IMG/VR virus record: IMGVR_UViG_3300032046_000123
Coordinates: 1 to 33,384 of that record
Length of the DNA stretch: 33,384 nt
Origin: a virus
Strand: one strand, 5' to 3'
Below, piece after piece: positions 22,307 through 29,325 of the stretch. How positions within the stretch are numbered: the first letter of the stretch is position 1; every line of letters starts with the position of its first letter. The notes under the pieces are model-generated. The model worked only from the letters and a program-made list of their open reading frames with translations, searched no databases and was not told the DNA's origin. A program made the position numbers and the translations under genes.

Positions 22307-22687
22307 ATGAAGCGAATGATACTGATGCTGGCCCTCGTGGGGCTGATGCTGCTGCCGGGATGCTCCGGCGTGCTGCTGTCACGGGAGTATTCTCTGCTAC
22401 TGGACACCACTGCTGACCTGTCCATCGAGACAGCCCGCCGGGCAAACGCGGGTACGCTCTCGCCGGAGTTGGCGGCGGCTGCGCTGACGAAGCAGGCGCA
22501 TACCTGGTACGCCTTCCAGTGCGGGCGGAATAATGTAAAGGCTGATCCCAACCTGCCGAACGTGGGCGCTATACCGACGCCGCTGCTGCCCGCGCCGGCC
22601 GCTCCGATGCCGCCTCTGCCGATGTCGGGCGCGCCCTTGTCGCTGCTGAATCTGCTGCCTCCCGTGAAGGAAGTGGAGTTTGACTGA
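22307..22687 (+). CDS. Small lipoprotein; o-spanin-like candidate
   Basis: Encodes 126 residues. A signal peptide (basic start, hydrophobic 'ILMLALVGLMLL') ends in the lipobox LPGC (C19), followed by Ser at +2, which favours outer-membrane sorting in Gram-negatives. The C-terminal half is Pro-rich ('LLPAPAAPMPPLPMSG'). Pro-rich lipoproteins in phages are often outer-membrane spanins, which fuse the two membranes at lysis. AGGAG precedes the ATG. Lipoprotein: confident; spanin: tentative. Confidence 0.65.
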   Translation: MKRMILMLALVGLMLLPGCSGVLLSREYSLLLDTTADLSIETARRANAGTLSPELAAAALTKQAHTWYAFQCGRNNVKADPNLPNVGAIPTPLLPAPAAPMPPLPMSGAPLSLLNLLPPVKEVEFD

Positions 22688-23027
22688 CACGCAACAGAAA
22701 TCACGAATAGCCAAAGAAGTTCGATGGCTTAAAAAGTGTTTCCGCTGTTTGGCGGGATGGAAGGTCAGTTTCCAGTCACGGAAGATGGGTGCGCGCACGG
22801 TGCACGGCGAACAACAGGCGGGATGTTCCTGGTCGATCCAACCCGCCAAATCCGGCAACATCGCGGCTTATGGACCGGGCCGCGTGCCTTGTGATTACGC
22901 CCTGCACGAGATATTGCATTTGGCGTTTGCGGAGTATCGCACAGTCCGGGGCGGTAAGACGCGGAGAGCGTTTGAAGAAACGCTGATACAGGATATTTGC
23001 AAGGTCTACCGACAAAGCAAGGAGTAA
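22680..23027 (+). CDS. HExxH zincin-like phage protein
   Basis: Encodes 115 residues from TTG 22680, overlapping the lipoprotein gene by 8 bases with AAGGA upstream; no ATG fits. 'YALHEILHLAFAEY' (H76-E77-x2-H80) followed by 'RRAFEETLIQDI' has the gluzincin-like arrangement: two His ligands, a catalytic Glu and a downstream acidic helix. Small phage zincins of this type are known but uncharacterised. It may cleave virion or envelope protein, and its place among membrane proteins hints at lysis. Confidence 0.6.
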   Translation: MTDTQQKSRIAKEVRWLKKCFRCLAGWKVSFQSRKMGARTVHGEQQAGCSWSIQPAKSGNIAAYGPGRVPCDYALHEILHLAFAEYRTVRGGKTRRAFEETLIQDICKVYRQSKE

Positions 23028-23033
23028 CGAGCG

Positions 23034-23369
23034 ATGGCATTGACGATAACGCTTGACGGATTGCTCGCCAAGACGCCGGAGATGTTCAAGCCGCTGGTCC
23101 TTCAGTACGGACCCGCCCTGGCGGCGATGACGGCCCAGGAGTTCTGCGACTGGCTGATGATGCTCATCAAGGGCGACGAAGGCGCGGCTTGGCGGGCGCT
23201 GCTGGCGAAGATGCCCGACACGGACCTGATCGCGGAATGGGACAAGTTGAACGCCAAGTGGGACGAGGCCAGCGCCAAGAACGCGGACAGGGTGGCTCTC
23301 CAGAAAAGCGCCGTGCTGGCGGTGCTGAAGGTGCTGCTGGGAGTCGCCCTCGCGGCGGTCGGGTTTTAA
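23034..23369 (+). CDS. Small protein with C-terminal membrane anchor
   Basis: Encodes 111 residues; AAGGAG precedes the ATG. The N-terminal 90 residues are helical and mixed-charge ('FKPLVLQYGPALAAMTAQEFCDWLMMLIKGDEGAAWRALLAKM'). The last 17 ('VLAVLKVLLGVALAAVGF') form a hydrophobic tail that could be a single membrane helix. In a cluster with a holin-like gene, a holin-regulator role is possible but unsupported by a family match. Confidence 0.55.
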   Translation: MALTITLDGLLAKTPEMFKPLVLQYGPALAAMTAQEFCDWLMMLIKGDEGAAWRALLAKMPDTDLIAEWDKLNAKWDEASAKNADRVALQKSAVLAVLKVLLGVALAAVGF

Positions 23370-23409
23370 CGCCCTGGTCGCGTGGAAACTCTTACTGAGG
23401 ATGATTCGC

Positions 23410-23628
23410 ATGGACAAACAGACAATACTCTGGATCGTTACCGCCGCCTTCCGGCTGCTGGCCGGGGCCGTCGCGGGCAAACTCGGATGGGATGCGGCGA
23501 CGCAAGAGGCCAACGTCCAAACCGCCGCCGGGGCCGTGGTGGCGCTCGTGCTGGTCGGCATTTCGATCTACACCAGCGTGAAGGCTCGCAAGGTGCTCCT
23601 GGCGACGACCCCGCCGCCGAAGAAGTAG
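23410..23628 (+). CDS. Holin-like two-helix membrane protein
   Basis: Encodes 72 residues. ATG 23410 is preferred over in-frame ATG 23401, since GAGGATG sits 8-14 bases upstream of it. Two hydrophobic helices (about 6-25 'ILWIVTAAFRLLAGAVAGKLG' and 40-58 'AGAVVALVLVGISIYTSV') with a basic C-terminus 'KARKVLLATTPPPKK' match the class II holin layout: small, two spans, charged tail. Holins perforate the inner membrane to time lysis. No endolysin gene is recognised next to it. Confidence 0.55.
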   Translation: MDKQTILWIVTAAFRLLAGAVAGKLGWDAATQEANVQTAAGAVVALVLVGISIYTSVKARKVLLATTPPPKK

Positions 23629-23630
23629 CC

Positions 23631-23837
23631 ATGCCGCCGACCTGGGAGCAACTTGTTGCCGACTGGGCGACGGATAATGGCATCGGCCTTACCGGCGCGA
23701 TCCTGCAACTGTCTGGTACGCCGGGATGGCTTGAGGCCAAACAACGGTGCCGCGACGGCGCGGCCGAAAAGGTAGTACGACACCTGTTAGATGCGGCGTT
23801 GGCTGCAACAGGATATAAACACCAAACAAAGGACTGA
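23631..23837 (+). CDS. Hypothetical small protein
   Basis: Encodes 68 residues; ATG is 2 bases after the previous stop. A helical sequence with 'WEQLVADWATDNGIGLTGAILQLSGTPGWLEAKQRC' and a basic C-terminus. No hydrophobic span. No family recognised. Confidence 0.55.
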   Translation: MPPTWEQLVADWATDNGIGLTGAILQLSGTPGWLEAKQRCRDGAAEKVVRHLLDAALAATGYKHQTKD

Positions 23838-23840
23838 ACA

Positions 23841-24164
23841 ATGCCAGCACACAACATCATGGAAAACCTTGCCGAGGCACTGAAGGGCCGCGAACTGGTG
23901 ACGACGGCGGCCAAGACGGTGACAGTCAAGGAACTACTCTTGAACTCAGTCATCAGTCTTGGCAACTGGGCGCTCACTCTGCCAACTGCGGCGGTGACGC
24001 CGCTCAAGGGCCGGGTATGGTTCATCTATGCCACGGCCGCAGCGACTATCGTTGGCGTCGCCGCGAGCAAGGCCCAGACCGTCACGTTGGCCGAAGGCGA
24101 TTTCTGCATCCTGTACCACAACGGGACTTACTTCTACAGTCTCGGCCCGGACACCGCAGCTTGA
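23841..24164 (+). CDS. Hypothetical small virion-like protein
   Basis: Encodes 107 residues. A beta-rich composition ('NWALTLPTAAVTPLKGRVWFIYATAAATIVGVAASKAQTVTLAEGDFCILYHNGTYFYSLG') similar to short structural or tail-fibre accessory proteins. AAGGAC lies ahead of ATG 23841. Function unknown. Confidence 0.55.
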   Translation: MPAHNIMENLAEALKGRELVTTAAKTVTVKELLLNSVISLGNWALTLPTAAVTPLKGRVWFIYATAAATIVGVAASKAQTVTLAEGDFCILYHNGTYFYSLGPDTAA

Positions 24165-24196
24165 CCGTAGGCCGATCTCCGGCAGGAGTCGAGCTT

Positions 24197-25336
24197 ATGG
24201 GAAGTTGGCACGACAGCGAGGACCTCGCACGCAGGCAGTCGAAAGAACTGCTCTACGGGCGCGCCCATTCCTTTGTCTTCTCCAATATAGGAGTCGGCGC
24301 CCGCCTTGCGAACATGCCGGCCCGTGGTACGGACCTCTCGACCATCACCAAACTCGGCGTGACCGGCATGACCGGCATCGGCGTGCGGGTGGCCTCCGCC
24401 CAGATCGTCCAGAACAAGGGCAACACCGAACTGCATATCACGGCCATTGAGCCGGAACCCTACGTCGCGGGTACGACCGGCCCGGAACTCAAGGGCAGTC
24501 GCCGCGAGTTCAACCAAGGCACGGTAGCGACCGGCGAGCGGCTTTTTGTCTCGACCACCAGGACCGGCAGCGGGATACCTGTGCCGCGAATATCCCCCTT
24601 CACCAACCTTGACGGCCAGGTCGAGGGCGGGTTGCTCGGGCGAGTCTGCGACCAGATCGAGCAGGACAAGGACACGATCCCCGGCCTGATCTTCACTCGG
24701 GCGCACTACAAGACGGCCGGATGGACAGACTACCGGCAGCCGAACGTGGCCAGGGTGAGCTTGCGCGGCCTGACGGCCCAAGAAGAGCTGATGTGGGAGC
24801 AAAAGGCGAGCGGCAAGCAAATCCAAGGTGACTGCTACGAAAAGGGTTTCGCGCCGTCAAGGTACATCGTCACGAAGGGCGATGTGACGGCGCTCAAGCA
24901 GAAGGCGATCATAGTCATCGAGACCGCCTATGCGACTCTCAACCCGGCCGTGCTGCTCGATTACATCAACACCCTCAACCAGGGCGCCCTGACGAATCTT
25001 GGCGTGGCTGCTGAGACGTGTCGGATGCTCGCGCCCAACGCTACCCGCTTCTGGCGGGTGGGGGCGCTCTGGTACGCGGACTACTCGATGCTGTATGACC
25101 CGTTGGCCGGGCATAACAAGATCGAAGTCATCCGGCAGACGAAGATGCCATTCAGGATGCCTTTGCTGGACGAGGGCGGCAAACTTGTGGAACCCAAAGA
25201 GTTCCGCACGGTCTACGACTGGACGAACAAGATATGCACGACGGCTGGCATGCCCTCGGATACGGCTGTTGGGACTCGTGCTCCGTACCGCCTCAAGTCG
25301 TGGTCTAAACTCGACGGGATGATTTCGTGGACCTGA
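24197..25336 (+). CDS. Putative structural protein
   Basis: Encodes 379 residues from ATG 24197, with AGGAG (24184-24188) 8 bases upstream; the frame is open further back but has no better start. Mixed alpha/beta with 'SWHDSEDLARRQSKELLYGRAHSFVFSNIGVGARLANMPARGTDLSTITKLG' at the N-terminus and 'RFWRVGALWYADYSMLYDPLAGHNKIEV' near the C-terminus. No enzyme motif. Position in the tail-side half suggests a virion or receptor-binding component. GTG of the next gene overlaps its end. Confidence 0.55.
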   Translation: MGSWHDSEDLARRQSKELLYGRAHSFVFSNIGVGARLANMPARGTDLSTITKLGVTGMTGIGVRVASAQIVQNKGNTELHITAIEPEPYVAGTTGPELKGSRREFNQGTVATGERLFVSTTRTGSGIPVPRISPFTNLDGQVEGGLLGRVCDQIEQDKDTIPGLIFTRAHYKTAGWTDYRQPNVARVSLRGLTAQEELMWEQKASGKQIQGDCYEKGFAPSRYIVTKGDVTALKQKAIIVIETAYATLNPAVLLDYINTLNQGALTNLGVAAETCRMLAPNATRFWRVGALWYADYSMLYDPLAGHNKIEVIRQTKMPFRMPLLDEGGKLVEPKEFRTVYDWTNKICTTAGMPSDTAVGTRAPYRLKSWSKLDGMISWT

Positions 25337-26025
25337 AAGGCGACAGCGACATCCTCAAGACGGTCATCGACGCCGTGAACGGCATAAGGGAATACCTGCG
25401 CATCACGGATTCGCAGCGGCCTGACATCGGCTTCGGCGATACGCAGCTTTTGCCGGACCCTATTGAACCGCCGACGAATGACGACCAGCCTGAGCCACAG
25501 GCGGCCCTGGCGCAGTCTGAAGTGGTGATACCCCTGCCGCGGGCAAGGCCCTACGATGAAGGCTACATGCTGGCGGAGCCGCTTGTCGAGTGGGGCAAGG
25601 TGACCGAGGCCCCAGGCGCAACGCCCGTGGCGACCATCGCGCTTCACCCTTGCAACAAGGACGGGACAGAATACGCCTCGGCGGCGCACGTCACGGTCTA
25701 CATCAAGAACGACCGCTCGACCGTGGACCTGAACGAGCGAAGTTGGACGACGAGTACGATCCTGTCTTTCGTGCGTTTTTCGTGCAATGTCGGCTCGGCC
25801 CCCGTAGTCGTCGGGGTTCTCGTGGGAGAGGGTTTATCGCCGGCAACCGGCGGGGAGTATTATTCTTCTTCGCCTTGCGGCCTATGGTACTACTACGACG
25901 ATGGCCGTCGGTGCATCGGATGGGGCGAGTGGGATGGTTTTGCCTGGAACTGGATTTCCCCGTGGGGAATGCCTGAGCCTGCGGCTGTCCCGATACCGGC
26001 ATGGGGAGGCGGCGTATGGTCATAG
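25327..26025 (+). CDS. Hypothetical protein, possible tail component
   Basis: Encodes 232 residues from GTG 25327, overlapping the previous gene by 10 bases. An N-terminal helix ('SDILKTVIDAVNGIREYLRI'), then a Pro/Glu/Gln linker (residues ~40-70), then a beta-rich C-terminal domain with many aromatics ('EYYSSSPCGLWYYYDDGRRCIGWGEWDGFAWNWISPWG'). An aromatic-rich surface of this kind is seen in carbohydrate-binding and adhesive tail proteins. No family match. Confidence 0.5.
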   Translation: MDLKGDSDILKTVIDAVNGIREYLRITDSQRPDIGFGDTQLLPDPIEPPTNDDQPEPQAALAQSEVVIPLPRARPYDEGYMLAEPLVEWGKVTEAPGATPVATIALHPCNKDGTEYASAAHVTVYIKNDRSTVDLNERSWTTSTILSFVRFSCNVGSAPVVVGVLVGEGLSPATGGEYYSSSPCGLWYYYDDGRRCIGWGEWDGFAWNWISPWGMPEPAAVPIPAWGGGVWS

Positions 26026-26483
26026 AGAGATTTATACCCGTCGTCAAGTACATGAGGCGAACCCTCAAAGCCCAGTGCGCCGCCGTTACGGCCGCGACAC
26101 TGACGCTAGATGAAGATGGACCGGACGGACACGCTGACGCGGTGCGTCAACAACTCGCAAAGATAGCGGACAACTGCCGAGTCGCGTGTGATGCCTACAA
26201 CAAACTCAGGTCGCTGACGGCTGAGATGGAGCGGGCAAATGGCGTAGAATCCCCCGCCTTTTATGTTCAGGATTATGTCGAGACGGGAGAGCCAGTGGTC
26301 ACGGGTGGGAAGTGCGATTGCGGACGGCTGTGCTCAGTAGTTGATCTGGCCGCACTGAATCCAGCCGATGGCGATCTGGATGCCCCATACGGCGTACTGG
26401 CCGACGCACAGAGCGAGAACGGAAGAGATTCCGACGAGAACGGTCCAAAGGATGATTCGCACTATCTTCATGTTCAATCCTGA
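26016..26483 (+). CDS. Hypothetical protein
   Basis: Encodes 155 residues. ATG 26016 is chosen over in-frame ATG 26001 because GGGGAGG (26003-26009) lies 6 bases ahead. The N-terminal half is helical ('FIPVVKYMRRTLKAQCAAVTAATLTL', 'AVRQQLAKIADNCRVACDAYNKLRSLTAEMERANG'). Cys residues in 'GGKCDCGRLCSVVDLAA' could bind a metal. The C-terminus is acidic. Overlaps the previous stop by 10 bases. Confidence 0.5.
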   Translation: MVIERFIPVVKYMRRTLKAQCAAVTAATLTLDEDGPDGHADAVRQQLAKIADNCRVACDAYNKLRSLTAEMERANGVESPAFYVQDYVETGEPVVTGGKCDCGRLCSVVDLAALNPADGDLDAPYGVLADAQSENGRDSDENGPKDDSHYLHVQS

Positions 26484-26521
26484 TTATAGGCGATCCGACC
26501 GGAAAAGGCAAGGAGTAAATC

Positions 26522-27655
26522 ATGGCTGACACACATATTTGGGACGGCAGCGGCAGTACGGGCGTTGACCTGCCAGCCAACTGGCAGTCGGGCGTTACCC
26601 CCGTAGCCGGTGACTCCATCATCGTTCCGGCTGGCAACGATCATGCGATAGCGGGAGTAACCACGGCGGCCGTGACCATTAACGCGGTATCCATCGGCAC
26701 GACCGGCACGATCACCGTGGTGGACACGTTGGGCCTGATGACTGGGGCGTATGTCGCAATCGCCGCAATCGTCGGAACCGTCGGCGATATACTCAACGGA
26801 AATAGCTACTGGGTTTCCATCACGGGCCTTGTCCTTACGCCTTACACCGACGCAGCGATGACGGTCCCGGTGGATACTAGCGGCAAGGCATACACCTCTG
26901 GCGGAACAGCGACGCGGGCCGTCCCTGCCTTGGTCACGGTCACGATCATGCCGGGGTACACCGGCACGGTCGGCAGTTCAACGGATGGCAAGCCCCTGCC
27001 CCTGCCGATCGGAGCCACCACGCTCAATCTGGCGGGCACCGGCCAGTCCTACATCGACTTGGACGCCAACGGCACGGCGACGTGTAACGTGACCGCGGCG
27101 GCGGCAAGTCCGGGCAAGGGGCAGTTTGGCCTCGCCCTGACCAGCGCCGACACCGTCGCCAACCTGAATATCGACCTGGACAGCGGGGAATCCGTGGGTG
27201 TCGCGGCTCTGGCCGGGCAGACGGCGACCTTCACGAACGTCAACATCGACGGCGGCGGAACCGTGGTACTCGGCTCCGGCATGGCCACGATAACGGCCCT
27301 GGCCATCAGGGGTACGGGCACGGTCTATATCGACTGCACCTATACCGCCTTGACCATCAATGGGACCCCTACGGTCTACCAGCGGAGCGGGGCGGGAACG
27401 ACGCTCCTCTGCCAGGGCGGGCGGTTCTACAACAACACGACCGGCACCATCACCACGACGAGCATCTTCCCCGGCGCAACCGTGGACTGCACCGAAGGCC
27501 CGCAGGCCAGGGCGATGACGACGATAAACAACTACGGCGGCCTTTTCGACGACAGCAACGCTCGCACGACCTGGACTGCAATAAACCGCTACTGTGGCGA
27601 CGAGTGCTTCAAGTTGGGAACTAACTGGAAGATGGGCGCCCGTGCGGCAATTTAG
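26522..27655 (+). CDS. Beta-helix-like surface protein (second copy type)
   Basis: Encodes 377 residues; AAGGAG precedes ATG 26522. The opening 'MADTHIWDGSGSTGVDLPANWQSGVTPVAGDSIIVPAGNDHAI' mirrors the start of the 492-residue protein at 20286 ('W....W..G..P..GD.I.V..G'). The rest is Thr/Gly/Val/Ala repeat strands, consistent with a parallel beta-helix. A short C-terminal domain ('TWTAINRYCGDECFKLGTNWKMGARAAI') is distinct. Likely a surface-exposed virion protein. It shares no obvious catalytic residues with depolymerases. Confidence 0.6.
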   Translation: MADTHIWDGSGSTGVDLPANWQSGVTPVAGDSIIVPAGNDHAIAGVTTAAVTINAVSIGTTGTITVVDTLGLMTGAYVAIAAIVGTVGDILNGNSYWVSITGLVLTPYTDAAMTVPVDTSGKAYTSGGTATRAVPALVTVTIMPGYTGTVGSSTDGKPLPLPIGATTLNLAGTGQSYIDLDANGTATCNVTAAAASPGKGQFGLALTSADTVANLNIDLDSGESVGVAALAGQTATFTNVNIDGGGTVVLGSGMATITALAIRGTGTVYIDCTYTALTINGTPTVYQRSGAGTTLLCQGGRFYNNTTGTITTTSIFPGATVDCTEGPQARAMTTINNYGGLFDDSNARTTWTAINRYCGDECFKLGTNWKMGARAAI

Positions 27656-27675
27656 CAGGCCAGAAAGGTTAGCTC

Positions 27676-29325
27676 ATGCCACTGACAGGGATAAAAAAAC
27701 GAAGCCAGGAAGAACTGGATGAACTTCGCATCAGGAGCGGGTTGCCGAAGGCAGAACCACTGGTACCGGGAACGGGCATCCTCTCAGGCGGAAGTCAGAC
27801 GATGGAAATGTCCAGACCCGCCGCTCGCATTCTTGAGACCGGCCAAGGCGAGCGATTTGGTACAAGCAATCCCAGCCAATTCGGTGAATCTCGGCAGAAG
27901 CCAGACTACGAGGCCGGTCGGCAGCAACGGGTGATCGCGAATTACGAGAAGAACATCTTGCCAAATCTGCCCAGTTCCACATTTGCGCCAGCGGCCAAAC
28001 CCGCGCCGCGAGTTATCAGTCCCGCCGAAGTGCAGGGATGGACAAAGACGCTGACGGACCTATCGAATACCGGCACCAGCGAACAGGTCAATTCCTACAT
28101 CGGCGAGATGGACCGCCAAGGCATTCCGGTTCCGCCCTATCTGAGAGCAAGGGTCCAACTTGGCACCAAGCCGGAAGCCGGGATGCAACTCCGAATCCAG
28201 GCGGATGACATCATGGCCGAACGTGATGAGGGTAGGCAGCAACAAAAGGCCATGCGCTACCTTGGCAGTATTGATCCGGGCGGGGAACCCTTCTTCCTGG
28301 ACAGGACGAATCCCGATGACGTGAAACTGGTAGATCGGCTCACCAAACTGATCGACTATGGCAAAAAGGCCGGAAGTCGGGCATCAGATGCCGTCAAACT
28401 CGTCGAGGAGTTTCGCAAGGACCATCAGGACTATTTCGAGAGGAAAAGGAACGCCGTCGAGGCAACGAAGCGAAACGAAGACGCCGCTATCGGCAGAGAG
28501 CTACGGGCCCAGAAGGTTGCCGTCGTCAAAGAGGAACGGAAGGGTCGAACGACGGCTCTTCTCGATGAACGGAAGGATATTGACGTCCAGATGAAGGACC
28601 TGCGGGATGAACTCAAGAAAGCTCAGGACGAGGATCCCGACCGGGCGGCACAGATCGTTGCAGACTTGGCGGACCTACAAGAACAGCGCGACGAGATCAG
28701 CAACGAGTATCGCGGCTTGCTTGTAACGCCCGTAGAAGCAGAAACTGGGGCGGCGGCACCTACGGTCTCTGCCGACATCGCCGGCGAGATAACTGCCGGG
28801 CAGGGACAGGCCCCGCCACCGGCCCCCGGCGGCGTCCCGGCGGCTCCGAGCGCCACGACAGCCCCACAGGCCCCGCCAGCAGTGCCGGCAACCACCCCGC
28901 CCGCCGGTCCTGCCGTCAATCCCAACGAGGTGAAGTTCGCTAAGACATGGTATGGCGACCACCACGAGACGAACAAGCAACGGAATAGTCTGTTGTCCAA
29001 ACTCGAAGAGGCCAGGCGCTATCTTTCCCAGGATGCAGTTAACGACTTGCAGAGAACCCAGGCCCAAGAAGAGATCGACTCTCTCGTGGTCCAGGTGGAC
29101 AAGATCAATGGCAACCACGCCAACCGGCTTGTACAAGACTTCATGGGTGAACTTACCAAGCGAACTGGCGGAACCCGCGAAAAGGATGCTGACGCGACGA
29201 CAGTAAGGAACAGGGGCATAGCCCGCAAGATGTTCAAGGAAATGGAACCCGCGCTCGACAGGTTGCCGCCAGACGTGTTCAAGATGTTTGCCCGGTTTAT
29301 GAAAGATAAGGACCTGCTTGAATGA
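27676..29325 (+). CDS. Putative internal or tail-associated protein with coiled coil and Pro-Ala linker
   Basis: Encodes 549 residues. Residues ~1-100 are disordered; 100-230 helical; 240-355 a strongly charged coiled coil ('KRNEDAAIGRELRAQKVAVVKEERKGRTTALLDERKDIDVQMKDLRDELKK'); ~375-415 a Pro/Ala linker; then a helical C-terminal domain. It is coupled (ATGA) to the giant gene that follows. Elongated, modular architecture next to a probable ejected protein suggests an internal or ejected virion protein; no family recognised. Confidence 0.55.
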   Translation: MPLTGIKKRSQEELDELRIRSGLPKAEPLVPGTGILSGGSQTMEMSRPAARILETGQGERFGTSNPSQFGESRQKPDYEAGRQQRVIANYEKNILPNLPSSTFAPAAKPAPRVISPAEVQGWTKTLTDLSNTGTSEQVNSYIGEMDRQGIPVPPYLRARVQLGTKPEAGMQLRIQADDIMAERDEGRQQQKAMRYLGSIDPGGEPFFLDRTNPDDVKLVDRLTKLIDYGKKAGSRASDAVKLVEEFRKDHQDYFERKRNAVEATKRNEDAAIGRELRAQKVAVVKEERKGRTTALLDERKDIDVQMKDLRDELKKAQDEDPDRAAQIVADLADLQEQRDEISNEYRGLLVTPVEAETGAAAPTVSADIAGEITAGQGQAPPPAPGGVPAAPSATTAPQAPPAVPATTPPAGPAVNPNEVKFAKTWYGDHHETNKQRNSLLSKLEEARRYLSQDAVNDLQRTQAQEEIDSLVVQVDKINGNHANRLVQDFMGELTKRTGGTREKDADATTVRNRGIARKMFKEMEPALDRLPPDVFKMFARFMKDKDLLE

